Assembly: GCA_027486835.1 (NCBI GenBank)
Contig: JAIXOJ010000044.1
Coordinates: 1 to 64,000 of the forward strand
Reading direction: 5' to 3'
Source: Chitinophagaceae bacterium
GTDB lineage: Bacteria; Bacteroidota; Bacteroidia; Chitinophagales; Chitinophagaceae
DNA: 64,000 nt
Part shown: one piece after another, positions 29,424-38,468 of the stretch
Numbering within the stretch: the first letter of the stretch is position 1
Layout: each line of letters opens with the position of its first letter
The notes under the pieces: model-generated
Seen by the model: only the letters and a program-made list of their open reading frames with translations
Told to the model about the DNA's origin: nothing
Databases searched by the model: none
Program-made: the position numbers and the translations under genes

Positions 29424-29451
29424 CTTATAATTAATGTACTTTAATTATAAG
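29424..29451 (-). terminator. AT-rich hairpin after the RND gene
   Basis: CTTATAATTAA and TTAATTATAAG pair perfectly around TGTACT, about 35 bp beyond the stop codon of the minus-strand transporter. It has no clear T tail, so its role as terminator is tentative. Confidence 0.4.
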
Positions 29452-29484
29452 CAGCCTCCATAACAATTCAATTCCCACTAACCC

Positions 29485-31824
29485 CTATTTTTCTTTTGGC
29501 GACATGTGCTTAATAAGCACAGGCAGGAGTACTAAGTTGGTAATGGTACCAGTTACTAGCGTAAGCGAGGTGAGCCAGCCTAAGGCAATGGTGCCACCGA
29601 AGCTGCTGAAACAGAAAATGATAAAGCCGGCAATTAATACCAAGGACGTGTAAATAATACTAATGCCCGTGTGGCGGATGGTTTGTACCAATGTTCTATT
29701 TACCCTTCCTGCATATAAGGGTAGCTCCTGTTTATAGTTGATTAGAAAACGGATGGTTACGTCGATGGCAATTCCTAGCGCAATGCTAAACACCAATACG
29801 GTGGAAGGTTTTAGGCTAATGCCGACCCAGCCCATGACCCCTGCGGTGATAATTAGGGGGATGATGTTGGGAATTAAGGAACACACCACAATCCGCAACG
29901 ACTTAAACAGGTATAACATACACAGGGTGATGAGCAAAAAAGCCCATAAAATACTCTCCTGTAACCCTTTGATGATGAAGGAAGACCCTTCTAAAAACGT
30001 TACACAACTACCTGTGAAGGTTACTTTATAGCTGTTTGTATCAAAGATTTCGTGGCTCTTGTTTTCAAAATCTTTAAGCAAAATGGGCAGGGCTTTGCTG
30101 CCAATGTCTTTCATGTTTACGCTTACCCTAGCTATTTGTTTGTTGCTATCAATAAAGCGGTTCATCAATTTTAAGGCATTGTTGTTGGCATTTTTTCCCG
30201 TATTTGCTTGCTCACCTTTGGTGTTTAAGTAACTTCCCAAGAAGGCCATGTCCACATCGGCCGGAACATTGTAGCTGTTGCTATCCCCATCAAAATAGGC
30301 TTGTTTGGCAAATTTTAATCCTTCTACAAAACTGAGTGGACGGCCTGTTTCGGGTTTTTCGGCTATGTAAGCACTGAGTTCATCAATTTTATTGATGGGC
30401 TTGGTACTGCGAAACAGTCCTTTTTTCTTTTTGGTGTCAATCATGATTTCCAAAGGCATAACTCCTTCAAAATTGGTTTCAAACCATTTTAAATCGGTAT
30501 AAATCTTGTCCTTTTTAGGCAAATCATCTACAATAAATCCTTCACTCTTTAGCCGAAACATACCTACCACAGAAAGTCCCGTTACTACTAGTGTGATTCC
30601 ATATATCCATTTAGAATGGTTAAACACCCAATACTCTATGCGTACCAGCAAATGCTCTAATGTTTTATTACGCAGATAGCGAACGTGCTTGGGCTTGGGT
30701 GCGGGTAAATAACTTAACACGGCAGGGATAAAAACCAACGAAATAACAAACAGCAGCATGATATTAATTCCACTAACCACGCCAAATTCTTTGAGTAAAG
30801 CACTTCTTGTAAAAGCAAACACCGCAAAACCTACAGCCGCCGCAATGTTGCAGAAAAGGGTTACAATACCCATTTTGCCTACCATTACCTTGAGTGCTTC
30901 TTCTTTGTTGCCAGTGTCTTGATAGGCGGTGTGGTATTTATTTAAAAAGTAAATGCAATTGGGGATGCCAATAACCACAATCAATGGTGGAATCAATGCA
31001 GTTAACAGGGTTATTTTATATCCAAAGAGTACCATCGTTGCCAGACTCCAAACCACACCCATGCCTACCACAAATAAACTCATGACCATTGCACTGGTGC
31101 TTCGGAAAAAAAGCAGTAAGGTGATGGCCGATAATAAAAAGGAGCCAATAAGGAAATAATTCATTTCGGCCTTTATGCGGTCGCCAATGATGGTTCGTAA
31201 ATAGGGCAAGCCACTTATTTGTAGGGTAATGCCGGCCTCTTTTTCAATTTCTTGAATGGGCTGTAGCAATTGATTGATGAGCCTAGAACGACTTTTACTG
31301 TTAATGGTGTCTTTGTCAACAGTAATGCCAATAAGGTAGCAATGTGTGGCAGGATTGTATAATAAGCTACGATAGAAAGGTAGGGTTTCAAACAAGGCTC
31401 TATCGTTGTCTAGGGTTTTTTGCGATTGGTATTGCTTGCGGAAAATAGGTTCAGTTTTAAATTTCTTAGCTCCTGTATCGTTGAGTATGTTTACTGCATC
31501 GGATACGCCCAACACATCTTTTACATCTTGTACGGCTTTTATTTTTTTTTCGAGTTTTACTACCTCATTAAACAGTTTAGGGGTAAAGAATTGATTGCTT
31601 TCTATGCCTACCACTACGGTACCCACATCGTCGCCAAATATTTTTTTAAAGGTTTGAAAGTCTTGGTATTTAGGATTATCGGTAGGAATGGCTCTTGAGA
31701 AGTCATAGCTCAGCCTAATCTGCGAAGCTTTATACACTGCAAACACATTCACGAGCATCAGGGCGATGAGCAATGGAAGCCTATTTCGGAGGATAAACTG
31801 ACCTAATCTATACCACATAAACAA
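29485..31824 (-). CDS. RND-superfamily exporter of the MMPL/patched-like type
   Basis: The 779-residue product has the two-half layout of this family. There is an N-terminal membrane helix (about 14-32), a large periplasmic loop with YDFSRAIPTDNPKYQDF, and five to six helices at about 215-375. A further helix lies near 405-425, with a second periplasmic loop and a last set of helices at about 625-770. The segment GIAIDVTIRFLINY in the second half resembles the conserved G-x-x-x-D in the fourth helix used for proton transport. Substrate is unknown; Bacteroidota members are linked to lipid or hydrophobic cargo. It is not accompanied by a membrane-fusion or TolC gene. Confidence 0.85.
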   Translation of the reverse strand: MFMWYRLGQFILRNRLPLLIALMLVNVFAVYKASQIRLSYDFSRAIPTDNPKYQDFQTFKKIFGDDVGTVVVGIESNQFFTPKLFNEVVKLEKKIKAVQDVKDVLGVSDAVNILNDTGAKKFKTEPIFRKQYQSQKTLDNDRALFETLPFYRSLLYNPATHCYLIGITVDKDTINSKSRSRLINQLLQPIQEIEKEAGITLQISGLPYLRTIIGDRIKAEMNYFLIGSFLLSAITLLLFFRSTSAMVMSLFVVGMGVVWSLATMVLFGYKITLLTALIPPLIVVIGIPNCIYFLNKYHTAYQDTGNKEEALKVMVGKMGIVTLFCNIAAAVGFAVFAFTRSALLKEFGVVSGINIMLLFVISLVFIPAVLSYLPAPKPKHVRYLRNKTLEHLLVRIEYWVFNHSKWIYGITLVVTGLSVVGMFRLKSEGFIVDDLPKKDKIYTDLKWFETNFEGVMPLEIMIDTKKKKGLFRSTKPINKIDELSAYIAEKPETGRPLSFVEGLKFAKQAYFDGDSNSYNVPADVDMAFLGSYLNTKGEQANTGKNANNNALKLMNRFIDSNKQIARVSVNMKDIGSKALPILLKDFENKSHEIFDTNSYKVTFTGSCVTFLEGSSFIIKGLQESILWAFLLITLCMLYLFKSLRIVVCSLIPNIIPLIITAGVMGWVGISLKPSTVLVFSIALGIAIDVTIRFLINYKQELPLYAGRVNRTLVQTIRHTGISIIYTSLVLIAGFIIFCFSSFGGTIALGWLTSLTLVTGTITNLVLLPVLIKHMSPKEK

Positions 31825-32027
31825 ATGAAAATAATAGTTGGAAAAAATGAAGAAATGCCCTGTCTGGTTAGGGGTTATGGAATGGTAGGAAAGTGATTTG
31901 TCATGAACGATTTAATGTTGAATTAAGGGAGTTAACGCTTATCGCTTCGGTGCTAATGTTGAACTATAAACTTGTTGTTCAAAAGTGCCACAAATAATTC
32001 CCGCCATCTCTTAGAAGCAAGCTTTAC

Positions 32028-32678
32028 CTAAACAAACCACCATCCTATCAATTGACAAGCTGCGCCGAGCATTACACCTGTGAATACTTCGAAGGAGGTA
32101 TGGTTGCTTACCAATAAACGGGAAGTGCCTACAAGACCAGTTAAAAAACAAGCTATACTGATAGCCAAACCTGAAGGTGTTTGGTAATAAAAGGCAAATA
32201 AAATAATGGCTGCTAATGCTCCGCCCATCGCTATGCCATGTAAACTTATTTTGAAATAATTATTGAAAAACACACCTATTGATGCGGAAGCGAAAATGCC
32301 AAAATAAAAAAACTTTAAAACCGCTGGCTGATCGGTAAATGTGCGACTTAGGTAGTACATCCACCAATAAAAAAACATGGTAATGAAATAGGGAATGATG
32401 CGCTCTTTTTGCGTGCGCAAAAAAATGCTATCGCTAAATTTTAACCGCCACAATAGGAACACCGCAAACGCAGGAAAAAAGGCCGTCATCCAAAACACAC
32501 TGAACACCCGCATCTGGAGTTGCCAATCGGTTATCCCTGCAAACTCAAACCTAAATTCACGCCGTAAGTACAAGAATACGTAGGTAGGTATAAATAAAGG
32601 ATGAAAAATGTAGGAAATAATTTTTGCAGGAAACGTCAAAATGGGTGATTGGTAAGCGGAATCCGATGCGGTCTGCAT
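32028..32678 (-). CDS. PAP2-superfamily-like integral membrane protein
   Basis: The 216-residue product has about six membrane helices. Three spots line up with the PAP2 phosphatase signature, but with changes: R-T-Q-K-E-R-I-I-P in place of K-x6-R-P, S-L-H-G in place of P-S-G-H, and SRLLVSNHTSFE in place of S-R-x5-H-x3-D. The SR and the His with correct spacing are kept, while the Asp is Glu. It may be a divergent lipid phosphatase or a non-catalytic relative. It lies 203 bp downstream of the RND gene's start on the same strand, so the order is this gene first and then the exporter. Confidence 0.65.
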   Translation of the reverse strand: MQTASDSAYQSPILTFPAKIISYIFHPLFIPTYVFLYLRREFRFEFAGITDWQLQMRVFSVFWMTAFFPAFAVFLLWRLKFSDSIFLRTQKERIIPYFITMFFYWWMYYLSRTFTDQPAVLKFFYFGIFASASIGVFFNNYFKISLHGIAMGGALAAIILFAFYYQTPSGLAISIACFLTGLVGTSRLLVSNHTSFEVFTGVMLGAACQLIGWWFV

Positions 32679-32826
32679 AATAGTCTTAGGGGTTAGGTGT
32701 TGGGGACAAGGTGTTAGGGGTGGGTAAGCTATTTAGCTGGACACAAACGGTAAGTGTCTATTGATTGATGCGGCAATACTATTTATTGGTATTGTATCCT
32801 TCAATCTAGTCGAATAGTTTTTTTGG

Positions 32827-32868
32827 AGAGGGTGAGCAACACCATAAACGATGGTTTACTCACCCTCT
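32827..32868 (-). terminator. Strong hairpin between the M16 and PAP2-like genes
   Basis: AGAGGGTGAG and CTCACCCTCT pair, with an inner CCAT/ATGG stem. It lies 25 bp beyond the stop codon of the M16 gene on the minus strand. A poly-T tail is absent in that direction. Confidence 0.55.
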
Positions 32869-32892
32869 GATAATACCTTTTTCCTAATGCTT

Positions 32893-34131
32893 TTAATTTT
32901 TACTGAAATAAAATAGCGTATTGCTATTGTTTACATCAAAAATGGTTTTGCTGTACTGCTGAATGTCCTGTACAGTAATGGTTTGATACCTTTTTAATTC
33001 CGTATTCATTAAACTAGCATCGCCCAGCAATTCATAATTGGCCAAGCTTGTGGCACGATTTAAAACCCCCATGTCTTCAAAGGCAATACCGCTTTCAGTT
33101 TTGTTTTTTACTTTCTGCAATTCCTGTTCCTGCACCAACTCCTCTTTCATTTTTTGCAAAACCGCTTCCACCGCCTCATTGGCAGTTTCCATAGCAACAC
33201 CTTTTACCAGCTTGCCTTCTATGGTCAGTAATCCGCGTTCGATACTGCCAAAATGATAACATTCAATATTAGAAAACAACTGTTGCTCTTTCACCAAGGC
33301 TTGGTACAAACGGGAGGAGCCTCCGCCACCTAAAATCTCCGTAATCATATCCGCCACATAATACCCGTGCTCTAAACGTGCATCGATGTGCCATGTTTTG
33401 ATAAGCGCATCCAACGGCACATCGGCATATACTTTTTCTAATCTTGGTGCAGTTTGTTTGGGTTCTGTGGGTATATTTCTATTGTATTTTTCACCCATTT
33501 CAATAGGGGCAAACCATTTTTCAGCCAAAGCCTTTACTTTCTCAGTGGTAACATTTCCCGCTACTACCAAAATAGCATTCACCGGGCGGTAATGCTTAAA
33601 AAAGAAGGCTTTCACATCTTCAATAGTAGCATTTTCAATATGGCTAAGTTCACTGCCAATAGTCATCCATCTGTAAGGGTGTTGTTTGTAGGCCAATGAG
33701 CGCATTTTAAACCACACATCGCCATAAGGCTTATTAATATAATGTTCCTTAAACTCCTCGCACACCACTTTTCGCTGTACTTCTAGGCTTTTATGGCTAA
33801 AAGCAAGGCTTAACATACGGTCACTTTCCAACCAAAAAGCAGTTTCAATATTTTCAGCAGGGAGGCTGATGTAATAATTAGTTAAATCGTTAGTTGTGTA
33901 GGCATTGTTCTCACCACCAGCACGCTGCAAGGGTTCGTCATAGTCTGGAATGTTTATGCTTCCGCCAAACATTAGGTGTTCAAACAAGTGAGCAAATCCT
34001 GTTTTATTGGGATCCTCATCCCGCGCACCCACATCGTACATCACATTTACCACCGCCATTGGGGTACTTAAATCCTGGTGAACCAATACCCTTAATCCAT
34101 TCTCTAAAACAAACCTGTCGTAATGTATCAT
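32893..34131 (-). CDS. M16-family zinc metallopeptidase, catalytic type
   Basis: The 412-residue product carries the inverted zinc motif HLFEH at 48-52 (H-x-x-E-H) and a downstream Glu in S-L-E-V-Q-R-K-V-V-C-E-E. It also has the family segment GGGGSSRLYQALVKEQ in the second half. It lacks a signal peptide, so it is cytoplasmic or reaches the periplasm by an unseen route. In many Bacteroidota this type lies beside a second M16 gene without the zinc motif; here such a gene is found only at 51953-53233. Confidence 0.92.
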   Translation of the reverse strand: MIHYDRFVLENGLRVLVHQDLSTPMAVVNVMYDVGARDEDPNKTGFAHLFEHLMFGGSINIPDYDEPLQRAGGENNAYTTNDLTNYYISLPAENIETAFWLESDRMLSLAFSHKSLEVQRKVVCEEFKEHYINKPYGDVWFKMRSLAYKQHPYRWMTIGSELSHIENATIEDVKAFFFKHYRPVNAILVVAGNVTTEKVKALAEKWFAPIEMGEKYNRNIPTEPKQTAPRLEKVYADVPLDALIKTWHIDARLEHGYYVADMITEILGGGGSSRLYQALVKEQQLFSNIECYHFGSIERGLLTIEGKLVKGVAMETANEAVEAVLQKMKEELVQEQELQKVKNKTESGIAFEDMGVLNRATSLANYELLGDASLMNTELKRYQTITVQDIQQYSKTIFDVNNSNTLFYFSKN

Positions 34132-34646
34132 TCAACTATCTAATTTCTATAAAAAGAGGCCAAATATAAACCTCCACTGTTTATCTTAAATTGTTAAGTA
34201 ATAGTGGTTGGGTCGTAAGCTACAGTTCGGTTATCCTCTTTTTTATAACAATCCGTGAATTACAAAGCCTCCGTGGCTACGAACTATTAATGGCGGATAA
34301 GGTAGTTAATGCTGCTGCGCAAATTTTTTTTCAGTGTACATATAGGGGATAAATTTTTTTCGCCCCTGTGCTTATTTGCTTCACCCCCAAAAAAGTGCGC
34401 TGTCAATCTTTATATTTCATAGCGCAACAAAGCGATTTTACTGAGTACCACAGAATTTAGTAGCGCTGTGCCTTCTTGGTGAAAATATTCTTTTTACTTG
34501 CTAATAATTAAGTGTCGATAATGCTAGTAACAACTAAGCAATCTGTAATTATAATCTAGACGGAAGCTATTGTACATTGATTTTTGGCTAAATGAATGTA
34601 CAATTTGATTAATGGTCTTGACTCTGCTGATAATAATACTAAGCAA

Positions 34647-34907
34647 AATGTATCAGCGAAGGTGAAGAATATATCAGCGAAGGTGAGGAATGTATCAGCG
34701 AAGGTGAAGAATGTATCAGCGAAGGTGAAGAATATATCAGCGAAGATGAGGAATGTATCAGCGAAGGTGAGGAATGTATTAGCGAAGGTGAAGAATGTAT
34801 TAGCGAAGGTGAGGAATATATCAGCGAAGATGAGGAATATATCAGCGAAGGTGAGGAATATATCAGCGAAGGTGAGGAATGTATCAGCGAAGGTGAGGAA
34901 TATTTAG
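34647..34907. repeat. 21-bp tandem array E, homogeneous half (12 units)
   Basis: Twelve near-identical 21-bp units run from 34647, with the core GTATCAGCGAAGGTGA. Differences between units are nearly all A/G or C/T changes at a few fixed positions. A frame from ATG 34596 crosses it and encodes heptads V-S-A-K-V-K-N. The variable positions fall on codon positions 1 and 2 (V/I, S/L, V/M, K/R), none on position 3, which argues against selection on a protein. I therefore do not list it as a gene. The 460 bp between the M16 start and this array hold nothing else recognised. Confidence 0.92.
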
Positions 34908-35186
34908 AAAGCTGTAGAACGCATCAAAAACAGTCAAGATTGCATCAAGAATAGTGAGGAATGTATCAAGAATGATGAAGATTATATCAATATTGTGAAG
35001 AATTAATCAAAAATTGTAAAAAGCGTATCAATTATAGTGTATAATAAATCCAAAACCGTATTGAATGTATCACAAATAGTGTAGAATGTATCACAAATAG
35101 CATTGTTTGTATCAAGAACAATATTGATTGTATCAAAAACGATGTAGATTGTATCAAGAATGATGTAGATTGTATTTGCGAAGGAC
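34908..35186. repeat. 21-bp tandem array E, degenerate half (about 13 units)
   Basis: The same 21-bp phase continues, with the words GTATCA, AATGTATCA or GATTGTATCA returning every 21 bases. The inner bases vary and the forward frame is broken by stops. A minus-strand frame over 35003-35188 reads heptads such as D-T-I-Y-I-V-F, again as a by-product of the period. The stretch 35187-35721 has no further gene. Confidence 0.82.
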
Positions 35187-35721
35187 AATCAGAAAATGGA
35201 AATCTTATACTTTATACTAGATAAAAAATGTAATCGGAATACCTAGCAGTTAAACTTGACGAGAACTTAAAGCTTTTGAGAAGTTGATGCACGATATTAT
35301 CCCCTTTTATGAGTAAGCGGGTTTATTTGCGAAGCAGAAAAAATAAAAAGAACGTCTGTTTAGATAATCCTGTTTATGGATGGATTTATGGATTTAATGA
35401 TTGGTTTGGTTATTAGGTTTTTGCTCTGGATGATGATTGGAAACTTGTTTACGGTTAGAATGCCAATATCAATTTTCAGCAGACATTAAACATAATCATC
35501 GATTAAAGGGTGTTTCCCTTTTAAAAAAAAGGAAACATGATCAAACATAATTTCTAGCATTACGCTCATTGCTGCAATAGTTTGAAAAACAATAGGGCTT
35601 CTGTTTGAGTAACAACCAGACCACTATAGTATAACCTTTTATCATTTGCATTTTGCCGTTTCACCATTCATAGTTAGTCGGTTTCAATTTGCCTTTATCT
35701 TAGCCTCAAAATTATTTTTTT

Positions 35722-36513
35722 ATGATACAAAATCACGAAATTGACTTTAGAATTTTTGGTGAAGAGATGCAATATGTGGAGGTAGAACTAGACCCCAACG
35801 AAACGGCTATTGCAGAACCAGGTGCCTTTATGATGATGGACGATGGCATCCAAATGGAAACCATGTTTGGCGATGGAAGTACACAACAGTCTGGTCTTCT
35901 GGGCAAATTGTTTACAGCGGGTAAACGCGTGCTAGCAGGCGAAAACTTATTTATGACTGCTTTCACCAACATTAGCCATGGCAAAAGATGTGTAAGTTTT
36001 GCTTCGCCATACCCAGGAAAAATTGTGCCGTTAGATTTAAGCAGATTGGGCTATAAGGTTATTTGCCAAAAAGATGCTTTTTTATGCGCTGCAAAAGGGG
36101 TGAGTGTAGGCATTGAGTTTCAAAGAAAATTAGGTACTGGTTTGTTTGGCGGCGAGGGTTTTATCATGGAAAAGTTAGAAGGTGATGGCAAAGCCTTTCT
36201 TCATGCGAGTGGATTTGTGCAACAAAAAGAGTTGCGTGCTGGCGAAACATTGAAAATTGACACTGGTTGTATTGCTGGTTTTACAGCAAGTGTAAACTAT
36301 GATATCCAGTTTGTAGGGGGCATTAAGAACACCATTTTTGGCGGCGAAGGATTGTTTTTCGCTACACTCACTGGCCCTGGAATTGTTTGGATTCAAAGCC
36401 TCCCCATTAGCAGACTAGCTTCAAGAATATTGTCCTACGGAATTGGACGGCGCAGAGAAGAAGGTAGTGTATTGGGAGGATTAGGCAATTTGCTAGACGG
36501 CGATGGATGGTAG
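35722..36513 (+). CDS. AIM24 / TIGR00266 family protein
   Basis: The 263-residue product has the family features AEPGAFMMMDDGIQM near 30, GENLFMTAFTN near 75, FLCAAKGVSVGIEF near 115, FGGEGFIMEKLEGDGKAFLH near 143 and TIFGGEGLFFATLTGPG near 207. It folds as a beta-rich tryptophan-RNA-attenuator-like barrel in known members. Mitochondrial AIM24 is linked to inner-membrane organisation, but the bacterial role is not established. No signal peptide is visible. It is followed by a terminator and is probably monocistronic. Confidence 0.9.
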   Translation: MIQNHEIDFRIFGEEMQYVEVELDPNETAIAEPGAFMMMDDGIQMETMFGDGSTQQSGLLGKLFTAGKRVLAGENLFMTAFTNISHGKRCVSFASPYPGKIVPLDLSRLGYKVICQKDAFLCAAKGVSVGIEFQRKLGTGLFGGEGFIMEKLEGDGKAFLHASGFVQQKELRAGETLKIDTGCIAGFTASVNYDIQFVGGIKNTIFGGEGLFFATLTGPGIVWIQSLPISRLASRILSYGIGRRREEGSVLGGLGNLLDGDGW

Positions 36514-36542
36514 TTAATTGAAAATTCTTAATTCGTAACTAA

Positions 36543-36600
36543 AAAATAGATGGTTTATCCACACAGCAAAATGCAGCGGGATAAGCCATCTATTTTTGTG
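36543..36600 (+). terminator. Terminator of the AIM24-like gene
   Basis: AAATAGATGGTTTATCC pairs with GGATAAGCCATCTATTT around a 20-base loop and is followed by a T-rich tail. It starts 30 bp after the stop codon. Confidence 0.88.
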
Positions 36601-36659
36601 TGCATAAATGGGTAGGCATTACCCACACTTTTTTGAACTTTTACTCTTTACATATAATT

Positions 36660-38192
36660 ATGGCACTTGGTCAGTCTTTGCAACAAAAATTACTTCAGAA
36701 GCTATCGCCTCAGCAAATTCAGTTAATGAAACTCTATCAAATTCCTACCGCTATTTTAGAGGAAAGAATTAAGGAAGAACTGGAAGAAAATCCAGCTTTG
36801 GAGATGGGGGATGACAAAGAAAATGAGGTTATTGAAGAGGAGGATGCCCAAGAAGATATTGATGCGGAAGAGTCAATTGAAGACGAAGAGCCAGAAGAAC
36901 CCAAAACAGAAACAGAGGCGGAAGAAGAGCCTGCTACGGAAGAATTTGACAATGAACCCGACCTAAGCGAATACATATTGGACGACGAAGGGGAAATTGC
37001 CGAATACCGCATGAAGGACGATAATTATCCAGAAATGGACGACAAGCAAACCATACCCATTAAATTGGAAAGTAGTTTTTTCGATTTGGTGCTAGATCAG
37101 TTGGGTATGTTAGAATTTGACGATAGAAAATATAAAATAGCTGAACAAATAGTGGGCAGCTTAGACGATGACGGCTACCTAAGACGGGAGCTTACTTCTA
37201 TTGAAGATGATTTGGCTTTCCGTCAAAACATTATTACCAATACGCAAGAAATTGAAAGCATTATCAAACAAATACAGCAGTTTGATCCACCCGGGGTGGG
37301 TGCTAGGGATTTGCAGGAATGTTTACTTATCCAATTGAAAAGAAAACAAAGCGAAGGCATAGCAGTAGAAATGGCCATCCAAGTGCTTACCAAATATTAC
37401 GATGAGTTTATCAAGAAGCATTACGATAAAATAAAAAAAGGACTGACACTTTCCGATGATTCGCTGAAAGATGTGATTCATCAAATTATTAAGTTAAACC
37501 CCAAACCTGGTGGCAACATTGGAGAATTTAATAAGGCGGAAAGTTATATTGTTCCTGATTTTTACATTGTGAACAACAACGGAATTCTTGAATTATCACT
37601 CAATTCTAAAAATGCACCAGAACTAAAAATAAGTCAGGGTTATAAAGAAATGATGCGCCAGTATGAACATGGCGACAAGAAAGACAAACGCCAGAAGGAA
37701 GCCGTCATTTTCATTAAACAAAAAATTGACAGTGCAAAGTGGTTTATTGAAATGATTCAACAAAGGCAGATTACCCTAATGTCCACCATGGGTGCGATAA
37801 TGAAACATCAGGAAGATTTTTTTCAAACGGGTGATGTGTTGCTGATGAAACCAATGATTTTAAAAGACATTGCCGAAAAAACACACTTAGACATCAGCAC
37901 CGTAAGCCGTGTGGCGAGTAGCAAGTTTGTACAAACCGAATTTGGCACTTACCGCCTTAAATATTTTTTCAGCGAAAGCATTAGTACCGACAGTGGCGAG
38001 GAGGTGAGTACCACAGAGGTGAAAGAAATATTGAGCAATATGATAGATGCAGAGGACAAACAAAAGCCGTTGAGCGATGACGAGCTAACCGACATGCTCA
38101 ACGAAAAAGGATACAATATTGCCCGAAGAACCGTTGCCAAATACCGAGAACAACTAAACTTTTCAGTGGCTAGGTTGAGAAGAGAAGTGTAG
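36660..38192 (+). CDS. rpoN: RNA polymerase sigma-54 factor
   Basis: RpoN directs polymerase to -24/-12 promoters and needs an AAA+ activator. I chose ATG 36660 (510 residues), since region I (MALGQSLQQKLLQKLSPQQI) starts there; the frame is open 20 codons upstream. Region I is followed by an unusually long acidic stretch at about 50-130, the core-binding domain, and a helix-turn-helix with DISTVSRVASSKFVQT. The RpoN box ARRTVAKYRE lies at about 488-497. No activator gene lies in the window. Confidence 0.95.
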   Translation: MALGQSLQQKLLQKLSPQQIQLMKLYQIPTAILEERIKEELEENPALEMGDDKENEVIEEEDAQEDIDAEESIEDEEPEEPKTETEAEEEPATEEFDNEPDLSEYILDDEGEIAEYRMKDDNYPEMDDKQTIPIKLESSFFDLVLDQLGMLEFDDRKYKIAEQIVGSLDDDGYLRRELTSIEDDLAFRQNIITNTQEIESIIKQIQQFDPPGVGARDLQECLLIQLKRKQSEGIAVEMAIQVLTKYYDEFIKKHYDKIKKGLTLSDDSLKDVIHQIIKLNPKPGGNIGEFNKAESYIVPDFYIVNNNGILELSLNSKNAPELKISQGYKEMMRQYEHGDKKDKRQKEAVIFIKQKIDSAKWFIEMIQQRQITLMSTMGAIMKHQEDFFQTGDVLLMKPMILKDIAEKTHLDISTVSRVASSKFVQTEFGTYRLKYFFSESISTDSGEEVSTTEVKEILSNMIDAEDKQKPLSDDELTDMLNEKGYNIARRTVAKYREQLNFSVARLRREV

Positions 38193-38415
38193 CAATTGTA
38201 TTTTAAAGGCTAAAACGATTTGAATTGATAGAACCATCTTTTTTTGGGTGGTGTTACAACTGGCTGTGCTGGATAAAGCTTGGATTCATAGAAGCATGTT
38301 AGGATAATACCATAAGGGCTGCATGGATTTACCCAAATAAAATCGGCATTTCATGGTTAGTTTCCATAAGCCTTACCCCCTACCACAAACAACTTTATTG
38401 TTACAACTTACTAAG

Positions 38416-38450
38416 CGGCGGCGGGCATTCAATTAATATATATTTGCCGC
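38416..38450 (+). promoter_or_regulatory. aspS promoter inside a GGCGGC/GCCGCC inverted repeat
   Basis: TATATTTG at 38439-38446 is a perfect TAnnTTTG -7 box, 23 bp before the aspS start. GGCGGC near 38416 and GCCGCC near 38445 could pair around it, or could be two half-sites for a repressor. No -33 element is obvious. Confidence 0.45.
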
Positions 38451-38468
38451 CAATAAAAATATTTATAA

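Noticed and set aside
34647-35186. CRISPR array
   Set aside because: The repeats are contiguous 21-bp units without spacers, and no cas gene is in the window.
35003-35188. 61-codon minus-strand frame with D-T-I-Y-I heptads
   Set aside because: It is the reverse reading of the degenerate half of array E.
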